Source: Marispirochaeta sp964554875 (GTDB lineage: Bacteria; Spirochaetota; Spirochaetia; JC444; Marispirochaetaceae). Taken from it: DNA of 64,000 bases. Positions within the stretch are counted from its first letter, which is position 1. Every line of letters starts with the position of its first letter. The translations under genes were made by a program, and so were the position numbers. The stretch is from positions 10,892-74,891 of the forward strand of contig CAZKQJ010000023.1 in the NCBI GenBank assembly GCA_964554875.1, written 5' to 3'. The notes under the pieces were generated by a model, which saw nothing but the letters and a program-made list of their open reading frames with translations, was not told the DNA's origin and ran no database searches. This document shows, one piece after another, positions 33,115 to 41,686 of this stretch.

Positions 33115-33660
33115 ATGGAGTATTTTGTACTGCAGGTTCAAACCCGGGGAGAAGCCAGGGCGCTCAAACTTGCACGGGCGGCTATGCTCGTTGCAGGCCT
33201 GGACGAGGAGAATCATGGTCGTCTGCTTTTTCCTCGACGGACCCTCATGATTCGTCGGCGGGGTAAAACACGGAAGGAAACCACCTCCATTTACCCGGGT
33301 TATCTGTTCCTTGAAGCCGAAAGGCTGGAACCGGAGGTCTACTGGGCCCTGCGGCCCGTTCAGGGGATTTACAAGTTTCTCAAGTCGAACACCAACATTG
33401 AACCCCTCCATGGGGAAGACCGTCGGACTCTTCTCCATTTTCTTGAACACGGAGAAACAGTCGCAGCCTCAAAGGTAAGCTTCGATGAGAACAATCGGAT
33501 ACAGGTCAGGGAAGGCCCCCTGAAAGGACTCGAAGGCAGAATAGTAAAGGTCGACAGGCGCAAACGAAGAGCAAAGGTACGCTTGAATATGTACGAAGAC
33601 TCTTTTATGGTAGATTTCGGTTTTGAACTGATCGAAGCAGCATCGGAAGAAGAAAAATAG
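33115..33660 (+). CDS. NusG paralogue, LoaP/UpxY-like processive antiterminator
   Basis: The 181-residue protein has an N-terminal NGN domain (MEYFVLQVQTRGEARAL, ..., TSIYPGYLFLEAERL ... ALRPVQGIYKFL) and a C-terminal KOW domain (IQVREGPLKGLEGRIVKVD, then RRAKVRLNM). Specialised NusG paralogues (LoaP, UpxY, TaA, RfaH-like) ride with RNA polymerase and suppress termination in one long operon, usually the one they head, most often polysaccharide or antibiotic clusters. Here it stands two bases before a sugar-nucleotide dehydratase gene and heads a seven-gene operon. Start is ATG 33115; an ATG at 33094 would add seven unsupported residues. Housekeeping NusG is unlikely, since that gene normally sits with secE and rplK. 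Confidence 0.85.
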   Translation: MEYFVLQVQTRGEARALKLARAAMLVAGLDEENHGRLLFPRRTLMIRRRGKTRKETTSIYPGYLFLEAERLEPEVYWALRPVQGIYKFLKSNTNIEPLHGEDRRTLLHFLEHGETVAASKVSFDENNRIQVREGPLKGLEGRIVKVDRRKRRAKVRLNMYEDSFMVDFGFELIEAASEEEK

Positions 33661-33662
33661 GA

Positions 33663-35138
33663 ATGCAAAAAAGCGGTAGAACCATATATATAGTGGGTGC
33701 GGGTTTCGCGGGCCGTAAAATCGCTGATGAGATAAAAGCCAAGGGAACCTTCGGCCGGCTTGTCGCCTTTCTTGACGATAATCCCGCTAAAATCGGCACA
33801 AGAATCGATGAAATCCCGGTAATGGGTCCCATTGCCCGCATCCGGGAGATCTTTGAAACCCGTCCTGCCGACGAAGCCCTTATCGCGATCCCGGGAGCCA
33901 CCAACGACCAGCTCAAGACCATCTACGAGCATCTCTCCTCTGCTCCCTTTGCCCGTATACGCATTCTTCCCAACCTTGCCCAGATAATCGACGGTGATGC
34001 CCACCTGATCCAGACCCGGGAGATTGCCGTGGAGGACCTTCTGGGGCGTACTCCTGTCCGCATCCCCCTCAAGGAAACCCTCAGTTACCTGCGGGACAAA
34101 CGGGTATTGATAACCGGTGCGGGAGGAAGCATCGGTTCGGAACTCTCCCGGCAGCTCCTGTCTGCAGGAGCTGAACGTCTCTACCTCTTTGACAACGGCG
34201 AAAACAACGTCTATGAAATAGAAAAAGAACTGAAGATCCTCCAGGAAGAGGGGGTGGGAGGGCGAGCCACTCTGGTGCCGGTGGTGGGAGACCTCAAGGA
34301 CCGGGAGTATACCCGTTTTATTATCCAGCGCCTCAAGGCTGATATAATCTTTCACTGCGCCGCCTACAAACACGTGCCCATGGCAGAGAGTAATCCCGTG
34401 GAGGTTGTCAAGAACAACGTTTTCGGCACGCTCCACCTGGTGGAAGCGGTCAGGGAAAGCGGCGTTCCCCGGCTGGTGCTGATCTCCACCGACAAGGCTG
34501 TGGAACCCCGTTACGTTTACGGCGCCTCCAAGATGATTTCCGAAGAGCTCGCCCTTGCCCGGAACAACGGAGACCAGCACTTCATGGTAGTCCGCTTCGG
34601 AAACGTTCTGGACAGCCGGGGCAGCATTGTTCCCCTTTTCAAGAAGCAGATCCTCAAAGGAGGACCGGTAACCATAACCGATCCCGAAGCGACCCGCTAC
34701 TTCATGACCATCCCCGAAGCCGTCTCCCTGGTCCTGAAATCGGGAGGTCTTGGAACAGGAGGGGATCTCTACGTACTGGACATGGGAGAGCCGGTACCCA
34801 TAAAGGAGCTTGCGGAGCAGATGATCCGTTTCTACGGGTATGAACCAGGAACGGATATTCCCATTCACTACATAGGTCTCCGGCAGGGAGAAAAACTCAG
34901 CGAAAGGCTCTGGGCGGAAGGAGAAACCGGAGAGGCTACCGATTTTCCGCGCATTTTACGGCTCAGGCACCGCAGTAGAATCACCGGCAGCCTGGAGGAC
35001 CTTATCCGCGATCTTGCGCCGGTCTGTTTCTTTGATCCCCAAAAGCCTGAAACCTTCCGCGACCGCCGGATACTCAGGTCCACCCTGGCACGGCATATTC
35101 CGAGTTTCGAGGTCCCCGATGATGAACCGAGGTACTGA
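33663..35138 (+). CDS. CapD/FlaA1-like nucleotide-sugar dehydratase/epimerase, soluble form
   Basis: The 491-residue protein has an N-terminal Rossmann-like domain (IYIVGAGFAGRKIADEI, 1-130) where membrane-bound relatives (CapD, PglF) have helices followed by this domain. A C-terminal extended SDR follows (ITGAGGSIGSELSRQLL, GDLKD, FHCAAYKHVPMAE, LISTDKAVEPRYVYGASK). Relatives are UDP-GlcNAc 4,6-dehydratases, first step to QuiNAc, bacillosamine or FucNAc sugars. No membrane segments are present. Many dehydratases of this group have Met in place of the active-site Tyr (MGATK); here Tyr is retained (YGASK), which may shift the reaction toward epimerisation. The aminotransferase next door fits a 4-amino-6-deoxy sugar. 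Confidence 0.9.
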   Translation: MQKSGRTIYIVGAGFAGRKIADEIKAKGTFGRLVAFLDDNPAKIGTRIDEIPVMGPIARIREIFETRPADEALIAIPGATNDQLKTIYEHLSSAPFARIRILPNLAQIIDGDAHLIQTREIAVEDLLGRTPVRIPLKETLSYLRDKRVLITGAGGSIGSELSRQLLSAGAERLYLFDNGENNVYEIEKELKILQEEGVGGRATLVPVVGDLKDREYTRFIIQRLKADIIFHCAAYKHVPMAESNPVEVVKNNVFGTLHLVEAVRESGVPRLVLISTDKAVEPRYVYGASKMISEELALARNNGDQHFMVVRFGNVLDSRGSIVPLFKKQILKGGPVTITDPEATRYFMTIPEAVSLVLKSGGLGTGGDLYVLDMGEPVPIKELAEQMIRFYGYEPGTDIPIHYIGLRQGEKLSERLWAEGETGEATDFPRILRLRHRSRITGSLEDLIRDLAPVCFFDPQKPETFRDRRILRSTLARHIPSFEVPDDEPRY

Positions 35139-36297
35139 GTTCCTCCCCTTTGCCCTGCCCTCCATAGGACAGGAAGAGGAGGAGGCTGTACTGAGGGTCC
35201 TTCGTTCCGGCTGGCTCACAACAGGAAAAGAGACCCGGGCTTTTGAACAGGAGTTCGCCTCGAGGGTGGACAGTCCCTGGGCCCTGGCCATAAATTCCGC
35301 CACCGCAGGCCTGCATCTCTCCCTTGAAGCCCTGGGTATCGGCCCGGGGGATACGGTGGTAACAAGCCCCTACACCTTTACTGCCACCGCCGAGGTCGTC
35401 CGCTATCTGGGGGCAGAGCTCCTTTTTTCGGATATTACACCAGGGGGATTCAATATTGACCCCCAAACGCTGCGGGAGACCCTTCGCAGGGCCGAAAAGG
35501 ACGGACACAGGCTCAAGGCCCTGATCCCCGTCCATATAGCCGGCGAACCCTGCAGGATGAAGGAGCTTCAGGATATCGCCGGGAAGTTCAACCTCGCCAT
35601 CGTCGAGGACGCCGCCCACGCCTTTCCGGTCCGTTCCGACGACGGGCGCTGGACGGGCACCTCCGGACGTACCGGGGTATACTCCTTCTACGCCACCAAA
35701 ACCATAACCACCGGAGAAGGCGGCATGGTGGTGACGGATGACGAAAAGATCGCAGCCCGCATCCGCACCATGCGGCTCCACGGAATCGACCGCAGCATCT
35801 GGGACCGCTACACCTCCAACAAGGCCCAATGGGCCTATTCGGTGGTGGAAGCGGGGTACAAATACAACCTGACGGACCTTGCGGCGGCCCTGGGCAGAGT
35901 CCAGCTGAAAAAAGCGGCGAGCTTTCTTGAGCGCAGAAAGGAGATCGCCGCAGCCTATACCGAAGCCTTCCAGAATCTGCCGGAACTGGATATCCCCCGG
36001 ACCTCCGGGGACCATGCCTGGCACCTCTACATACTCAAGGTCTCCCGGGACTCCGGAATATCCCGGGATAATCTGATTGAGACCCTCCGCCAACGGGGAA
36101 TCGGTACCTCGGTCCACTATATACCCCTCCATCTGATGCCCTATTACCGTGACCGCTACTCCTTTTCTCCCGGGGACTTTCCCAATGCCATGGATACCTA
36201 TTCCCGCTGTCTGAGTCTGCCCATCTACCCAAAAATGGACGAGAGCCAGGTTGACAGGGTGATCCAGGCAGTCAAGAATGCCTGTAAAGCAGAATAA
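35119..36297 (+). CDS. DegT/DnrJ/EryC1/StrS (SpsC-like) sugar aminotransferase
   Basis: The 392-residue PLP-dependent aminotransferase of nucleotide-sugar keto groups has the cofactor Lys in SFYATKTITTGEGGM and the Asp of EDAAHAFP. ...SPYTFTATAEVVRYLGAE and VHIAGEPCRM are standard family blocks. With the upstream dehydratase it would convert a 4-keto sugar nucleotide to the amino sugar, as PglE does after PglF. The ATG at 35119 overlaps the dehydratase end by 20 bp and has GAGG upstream. A much earlier in-frame start would extend deep into the previous gene and is not credible. Confidence 0.92.
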   Translation: MMNRGTEFLPFALPSIGQEEEEAVLRVLRSGWLTTGKETRAFEQEFASRVDSPWALAINSATAGLHLSLEALGIGPGDTVVTSPYTFTATAEVVRYLGAELLFSDITPGGFNIDPQTLRETLRRAEKDGHRLKALIPVHIAGEPCRMKELQDIAGKFNLAIVEDAAHAFPVRSDDGRWTGTSGRTGVYSFYATKTITTGEGGMVVTDDEKIAARIRTMRLHGIDRSIWDRYTSNKAQWAYSVVEAGYKYNLTDLAAALGRVQLKKAASFLERRKEIAAAYTEAFQNLPELDIPRTSGDHAWHLYILKVSRDSGISRDNLIETLRQRGIGTSVHYIPLHLMPYYRDRYSFSPGDFPNAMDTYSRCLSLPIYPKMDESQVDRVIQAVKNACKAE

Positions 36298-36305
36298 AAA
36301 GCTGT

Positions 36306-38336
36306 ATGGAACACCGGCGTATCCAGTACATAGACGACTACTTCGACTCACCCATGCTCCACGTAAGCATCCTGCGCTCCCAGGTAGAGCGGGGAAAAAT
36401 CAATCTCATCAGCTACCCTGACCCTCCCGACGGAATGTTCGTCCTGGGAGCCCAGGATATTCCCGGGGAAAACTGCATTCATCTCTCATCGGGGAAAATA
36501 CCGATCCTGGCGGAAGGAACAATCCACTATCTCGGTCAGCCTGTGCTCCTGATCGCCGGAAACAACCGTCGGACCATGGAAGAGTTCGCGCGCTATGTGA
36601 GCATCGATTACCGGGATATTACGGTGCTGCCTCCTTTCGAAAACTTTTTTGAGAAACAGATCATCAAGGAACACCGACTCACCCGGGGCAAGCCCGATAA
36701 GGTTCTGAAGGAAGCCTTTCAGGTCCTCGAGGGCAGCTACTATGTGGACGAAACCCTCCCCTGGTCCCTGGATGCCCAGGGCGCCTTTGCCTGTTTTGAA
36801 GATGGACAGCTGGTGGTATACTCTTCGACCCAGTGGCTGCACCACGTACGATCCACGGTAGCGGGGGTTCTCAATATCCGCCAGACCGATGTCAGCGTAC
36901 GCAGGACCGCCTACAGCGCCCAGTTTGACGAAAAACTCTGGTTTCCCTCTTTCCTGGCCGCCTACGCTGCATTGGCGGCACGGGTTTCAGGTAAAAGCTG
37001 CAAACTGGTCCTCAGCGCCAACGAGCTTCTGTACCACGGTCCCCGAGGTACCCCCGTGGCCATTGAGCACCGGTCCGCGGTGGACAAGAACGGCGATCTT
37101 GCCGCAATAGACGTTACGGTGAACCTCGAAGCCGGGGCTTATCCCGTCTATTCCGACGAGGCCCTTCAGCGGGCCTCCGCAGCGGCTGCGGGGAACTACA
37201 GCTGCGAAAACGTCTCGGTCATTACCCGGCTGATAGAAACGACCCGGCGTCCCCTGGACTTTTCGCCCGGAGCAGGCCTTGCGGGATGCTTCTTTGCATC
37301 CGAAACCCATGCCAGCCTGATTGCCGAGGTATCCCAGACCGATCCTCTCAACTGGAAGCTCCGCAACCTGGACGAGAAGGAGAGCCCCTTACCGGAACTT
37401 CTCATCAAGGTCGCGGCGGCCTCGGATTTCAGCCGCAAACATGCTGCCTACGAGCTGGCAAAGAAACGGCGCAGCAGTCCGGAGCAGGAAAACCGTCCCC
37501 TCAGGGGGATCGGAATCGCAGGGGTCTACCAGGGAAACGGTTTCTTCGGCCGCGGGGAGGAGACGGAACGCTTCAAGGTTACCGCCCGCCTGGAATCCGA
37601 AGGAGATCTTTACATCTACACATCCGGACTCTCGGGTATGCATAAAACCGCCTCCCTCGCCCGGCGCAGGGCGGCGGAAATCCTTGGAATCCCCCGGGAA
37701 GGGGTCCATATCATCAATGACGACACCGACCGCATTCCCGACAGCGGACCATCGGGTCTCTCGCGAAACATAACAGTAGTCTACCGCCTTGTGGAGCGCT
37801 GCTGCGAAGCCATCAAGAAGAAACGTTTCCGGAACCCTCTGCCCCTGGAGGCCTCCAGATCCTTCAGACTCCCGGCGAAAGGCCGCTGGGAAGAATCCCA
37901 GCTCCAGGGAAGCCCCTACGCAGCCAGAAGCTGGGCAGCATGCGTGGTGGAACTGGAACTCGATCCCATTCTGCTGGAGAAAAGCGTCCGTGGAGTCTGG
38001 GTGGCCGTAGACTGCGGTGAAGTCCTCCACAGACACAGGGCGGAAAGCGCCCTGGAGACAGGAATACTGCATGCCATCGAGGGCTGCACGGTAAACCTGC
38101 AGACCCTTGAGGCATCGGATTCACCCTTTCATCTTCCAAAACTCCTTGATATTCCGCCGGTTGAGATCAGCTTTAACCGCAGCTCACGGCAGAAGTATCC
38201 TTCCGGTATCGGCGATCTTCCCTACATCATGATTCCCCCAGCCTTTACCGCAGCCCTCAGCCAGTCGGCGGGGGTCTATTTTGACCGCTTTCCCCTTCCT
38301 CCCAAAAAAATATTCCAGTATATGGAGGGGACATGA
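36306..38336 (+). CDS. degenerate molybdenum-hydroxylase large subunit (xanthine dehydrogenase family)
   Basis: The 676-residue protein is related to the molybdopterin-binding subunit of xanthine dehydrogenase/aldehyde oxidase along its length (SLDAQGAFACFEDG, STQWLHHVRSTVAGVL, NDDTDRIPDSGPSGLSRN), but the cofactor and catalytic motifs are altered. The usual GGGFGGK reads SAQFDEK, the RGFG block reads SPGAGLAG, GQG reads GMH, and the C-terminal GVGE with the catalytic Glu reads GIGD. It may not hold molybdopterin, or may act on something new. It overlaps the next gene by 4 bp. From memory, Treponema pallidum, which lacks molybdopterin synthesis, has a gene called quinoline 2-oxidoreductase beside its capD-like and spsC-like genes; that similarity needs checking. 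Confidence 0.8.
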   Translation: MEHRRIQYIDDYFDSPMLHVSILRSQVERGKINLISYPDPPDGMFVLGAQDIPGENCIHLSSGKIPILAEGTIHYLGQPVLLIAGNNRRTMEEFARYVSIDYRDITVLPPFENFFEKQIIKEHRLTRGKPDKVLKEAFQVLEGSYYVDETLPWSLDAQGAFACFEDGQLVVYSSTQWLHHVRSTVAGVLNIRQTDVSVRRTAYSAQFDEKLWFPSFLAAYAALAARVSGKSCKLVLSANELLYHGPRGTPVAIEHRSAVDKNGDLAAIDVTVNLEAGAYPVYSDEALQRASAAAAGNYSCENVSVITRLIETTRRPLDFSPGAGLAGCFFASETHASLIAEVSQTDPLNWKLRNLDEKESPLPELLIKVAAASDFSRKHAAYELAKKRRSSPEQENRPLRGIGIAGVYQGNGFFGRGEETERFKVTARLESEGDLYIYTSGLSGMHKTASLARRRAAEILGIPREGVHIINDDTDRIPDSGPSGLSRNITVVYRLVERCCEAIKKKRFRNPLPLEASRSFRLPAKGRWEESQLQGSPYAARSWAACVVELELDPILLEKSVRGVWVAVDCGEVLHRHRAESALETGILHAIEGCTVNLQTLEASDSPFHLPKLLDIPPVEISFNRSSRQKYPSGIGDLPYIMIPPAFTAALSQSAGVYFDRFPLPPKKIFQYMEGT

Positions 38337-38812
38337 GAATACAGTTTATTCTGAACGGAAACCCGGAATCCGTTGATGCCGAGGCGGACACCAGGCTCAT
38401 AAATATCCTGCGGGAGCGTTACCATCTTATCGGGACCCACGCAAGCTGTTATTCCGGTGAGTGCGGATCCTGCATGGTTCTGATCAACGGAGAGATATTC
38501 CATTCCTGCATGACCCCTCTCTTTCGTGTCAGGGGAATGAGGGTTACCACCATCGAAGGCTTCGCAAAGCAGCATGCCTACAAAGAGATCCTGGCCGGCT
38601 TCCGGGAAGCAGGTCTCTCTCCATGCCGTTTCTGCGCTGCCGGCAGAATACTGTGCACCCACGCGCTGCTGGAGCTGACACCAAACCCTGCTGAAGATGA
38701 AATAGCCGAATACTACCGGGCGGTCAAGTGCCGCTGTACCGATTTTCGTACCTACCTGAAAGCGGTTCAATATACCGGCCGCCTGCGAAGGAACCGACAC
38801 CGTGTCAGTTAA
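38333..38812 (+). CDS. 2x[2Fe-2S] small subunit of the molybdenum-hydroxylase-like complex
   Basis: The 159-residue protein has a plant-ferredoxin-type domain with CYSGECGSC and a later Cys (HSCMTP), and a C-terminal helical domain with CRFC and CRC, the two [2Fe-2S] sites of XdhC/CoxS-type subunits. Both cysteine sets are complete although the large subunit is degenerate. In normal enzymes it passes electrons from molybdenum to FAD. The position of the conserved Gln before CGFC is a Pro here (SPCRFC). Four bp overlap with the upstream gene and 11 bp with the downstream one indicate tight coupling. Confidence 0.88.
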   Translation: MRIQFILNGNPESVDAEADTRLINILRERYHLIGTHASCYSGECGSCMVLINGEIFHSCMTPLFRVRGMRVTTIEGFAKQHAYKEILAGFREAGLSPCRFCAAGRILCTHALLELTPNPAEDEIAEYYRAVKCRCTDFRTYLKAVQYTGRLRRNRHRVS

Positions 38813-39659
38813 AAAACAGAGACACACCAAGGTATTCTCTCCAACGAACCTGCAGGACCTTCTCACCTATTACCGGGACCATCCAGGGGCTGTACCCTTT
38901 GCCGGGGGGACCTATCTGTTTCTTTCCAAGGGTCCGCGGGAAGGATTCGGCGGCGAACTTATCGATCTTGGGCATGTTTCCGAACTCTCCCAGATCAGCC
39001 GCACCGAGCGCTACATGGAGATCGGCACGGCGGTTTCCATCAGCAAGATACTCAACACCGGTCGGCATGTCATGCCCAGGTCCCTTTTCGCCGCACTCAA
39101 AGCCATTGGTAACGCGGCGGTTCGCAACCACGCGACCCTGGGGGGAAACATCTGCGCCCGGAACCACAGGCTTACGGCATATCCTGTTCTGCTGCTTCTG
39201 GATGTACGCCTTGAGCTGCGCCGCATCGGCAATACCCTCTGGATCAACCTGAACCGTTTTATCGGCGGAGATGACGGCCCCCTCCTTGAACCGGGAGAGC
39301 TGGTAACCAGAATCCGTATTCCCTTCATGGACTGGGATGTGGAGGAGTTCCACCAGCAGGAACGGCTCTTTACACCGGAGCATTTAATTTTTTGCGGAGT
39401 CGTCCGCAAACAGAAGGACGTAATCAGCGACCTGAGAACCAGCTTCTGCATCGGTAACCGTCTGACAATACGCACGCGAAACATCGAAGCCGAACTGATC
39501 GGCAGAAAGCTTCCTGTTCCGCGGGAGGATGGACTCGAAATGGGACGGATGCTGCACCAGCAGATTGAACGCAACCATCCGGAGATGGACAAATTCAATG
39601 TGCATCGAATACGACGCAGCCTGAACTGGTTTCTCCAGATCCTCAACGATTCGGAGTAG
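38802..39659 (+). CDS. FAD-binding subunit of the molybdenum-hydroxylase-like complex (CoxM/XdhB type)
   Basis: The 285-residue protein carries the VAO/PCMH-type FAD-binding motifs PFAGGTYLFL (~29-38) and GNAAVRNHATLGGNICARN (~103-121) and a CO-dehydrogenase-flavoprotein C-terminal domain. It would re-oxidise the iron-sulfur subunit and pass electrons onward. Start is GTG at 38802, overlapping the previous gene by 11 bp; the DUF4954 gene follows after 5 nt. The AGGTD pattern is AGGTY here, a mild change. Confidence 0.85.
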   Translation: MSVKKQRHTKVFSPTNLQDLLTYYRDHPGAVPFAGGTYLFLSKGPREGFGGELIDLGHVSELSQISRTERYMEIGTAVSISKILNTGRHVMPRSLFAALKAIGNAAVRNHATLGGNICARNHRLTAYPVLLLLDVRLELRRIGNTLWINLNRFIGGDDGPLLEPGELVTRIRIPFMDWDVEEFHQQERLFTPEHLIFCGVVRKQKDVISDLRTSFCIGNRLTIRTRNIEAELIGRKLPVPREDGLEMGRMLHQQIERNHPEMDKFNVHRIRRSLNWFLQILNDSE

Positions 39660-39664
39660 CACAG

Positions 39665-41686
39665 ATGGATACACAGAACCGCGATTCCGGGATGTACCGA
39701 CAACTCAGCCCCGGAGAGAGGGATCAACTCACTGCCACGGGTAATCGGGTGGAGGACTGGAATTCCTTTCTTGTAGCGGACCCTTTTTTTCCCGACCTGA
39801 TCAGGAACTCCAGCTTCAGCGGCGAGGTGAGAATCAAGAGCATTCAGCCGGAAAAGCGGAATCATGCCGGGAAAACCCTCAAAACCGGAATCTACAACAG
39901 CGAAGTCTCCGACTGCCATATCGGAGAACAGACGGTAATCAGAAACGTGGCCTACTGTTCAAATTACAGCATTGGTAGGGGATGCATCCTCTCGGATATT
40001 CAGGAGCTGTATACCCGCCCCGGAGCACAATTCGGCTGCGGAATCCTCTATCCCGGGGAGGAAGAATCCTCCCGTCGGCGTATAGCCCTGATCAACGAAG
40101 CCGGCAACCGCAGGGTCCCGACCTTCCCCGGAATGACGGCCGGGGACGCATTTCTCTGGGCCCGCTATCGGGAAGACTCAGAGCTGATGCATCGCCTGGA
40201 AGAGATAACGGACCGCAGCTTCTGCAGGCTTTCAAGAGGTGTAATAGGCGAGGGCTCGGTCATTCAAGGCTGCCGCAGCCTGATTGACCTGCGAACCGGC
40301 CCCTTCTGCAGGATAGAAGGAAGCGACCTGCTGGAGTCCATCAGCATGGATTCCTCTGAAGATGAGCCGACCTGTATCGGTTACGGCGTCCTGCTGCGCC
40401 GGGGGATTATCGGACCCGGCTGCAGGGTTCTGGACGGTGCTATGGCGGAGAATTTCGCCCTTGCCTCTCACGTTACACTGACAAAGGGACTGCGACTCTC
40501 GGATAGTTTCGTTGGGGACAACTCTAACCTCGCCTGCTGCGAGGTTTCCAACAGCCTCATTTATCCCTTTCATGAGCAGCACCACAACAACTCTTTCCTG
40601 ATTGCCGCTCTGGTGATGGGTCAGAGCAACCTGGCCGCCGGGGCCACCATTGGTTCGAACCATAACAGCCGCGGAGCGGACAGCGAACTTCATGCAGGCA
40701 GGGGCTTCTGGCCGGGGCTGAACGTCAGCCTGAAGCATCCCTCCAGATTCGCCTCCTTCACCCTGATCGCCAAGGGCAGCTATCCGTCGGAACTGGACAT
40801 CCCCCTTCCCTTTTCCCTGGTGAACAACAACGAACATGACGGGTGCCTTGATATAATCCCCGCCTTCTGGTGGAACTACAACATGTACGCCCTTGCCCGG
40901 AACTCCTGGAAGTTCCTTGACCGGGACAGGCGAAAGAATCCGCTCCAGGAGATTGAATTCGATTTTCTTGCCCCCGACACGGCAGATGAAATAGCCGCCG
41001 CCCTGGAACTTCTCGACCAGTGGGACCCGACGGGTTCCGCAGAATCAATCCAGATCCCCCCGGGACTGCTTGAGCACTCATCCCGAAGGGTACGCATTCT
41101 CAAGGCCGACAAGGCCCGCCGGGCCTACCGGGAGATGCTCGAGTTTTACAGCCTTCGGACCCTCTTTGAGTGGTTCGAATCGGATCCGGGAAACGACTGG
41201 ACAATCCTGATGCAGCCTTCCGGGGAACCCGCCCCGGAGGGCTGGATCAACTATGGTGGGCAGATCGTTACGAAAAGGGAGCTCCGGCAGCTCATTGATG
41301 ATATCCGTACAGGGAGCATATCAAGCTGGGAGGAGATCCACAGCCGATACCGACAATGGACCGGCACCCTCCCGTTTCAAAAGGCCCGCCAGGCGTATCG
41401 CCTGTACCAGGAACTCCGGCAGGGCGGCAATAAGGCCCCGGGCGACAGGGAGTGGAAACAGTCCCTGAAACAGCTCAAGAAGCTGCAGCGGGAACTCTGC
41501 GAAAGAGTATACTCCAGCAGAAAGAAGGATGAAGAAAATACCTTCAGGGCCGGAATGTATCGAAACCGGGAAGAGATGAAGGCTGTTGCAGGAAGCCTTG
41601 AGGAGAACGGTTTTCTTCTGCAGATACGGCGGGAGACAGACAATCTGATCGCGAGAATCGACCGTCACAGTACCCTCAGGCGATAA
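39665..41686 (+). CDS. DUF4954 protein, left-handed beta-helix
   Basis: The 673-residue protein of DUF4954 is known chiefly from spirochaetes and Bacteroidetes. The first ~330 residues hold hexapeptide-like stretches (IYNSEVSDCHIGEQTVIRNV, YSIGRGCILSDI, AGATIGSNHNSRG) typical of left-handed parallel beta-helices such as acyltransferases and nucleotidyltransferases. The rest is helical and charged with no known motif. Acyltransferases with this fold (PglD) act after dehydratase and aminotransferase in amino-sugar pathways, so an N-acylating role in this operon is possible. That is inference. The 3' end overlaps the convergent tetR end by 11 bp. Confidence 0.85.
   Translation: MDTQNRDSGMYRQLSPGERDQLTATGNRVEDWNSFLVADPFFPDLIRNSSFSGEVRIKSIQPEKRNHAGKTLKTGIYNSEVSDCHIGEQTVIRNVAYCSNYSIGRGCILSDIQELYTRPGAQFGCGILYPGEEESSRRRIALINEAGNRRVPTFPGMTAGDAFLWARYREDSELMHRLEEITDRSFCRLSRGVIGEGSVIQGCRSLIDLRTGPFCRIEGSDLLESISMDSSEDEPTCIGYGVLLRRGIIGPGCRVLDGAMAENFALASHVTLTKGLRLSDSFVGDNSNLACCEVSNSLIYPFHEQHHNNSFLIAALVMGQSNLAAGATIGSNHNSRGADSELHAGRGFWPGLNVSLKHPSRFASFTLIAKGSYPSELDIPLPFSLVNNNEHDGCLDIIPAFWWNYNMYALARNSWKFLDRDRRKNPLQEIEFDFLAPDTADEIAAALELLDQWDPTGSAESIQIPPGLLEHSSRRVRILKADKARRAYREMLEFYSLRTLFEWFESDPGNDWTILMQPSGEPAPEGWINYGGQIVTKRELRQLIDDIRTGSISSWEEIHSRYRQWTGTLPFQKARQAYRLYQELRQGGNKAPGDREWKQSLKQLKKLQRELCERVYSSRKKDEENTFRAGMYRNREEMKAVAGSLEENGFLLQIRRETDNLIARIDRHSTLRR

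Noticed and set aside
33369..34868. 499-codon open frame opposite the NusG paralogue and CapD-like gene
   Set aside because: No family signature and full overlap with two conserved genes on the other strand.
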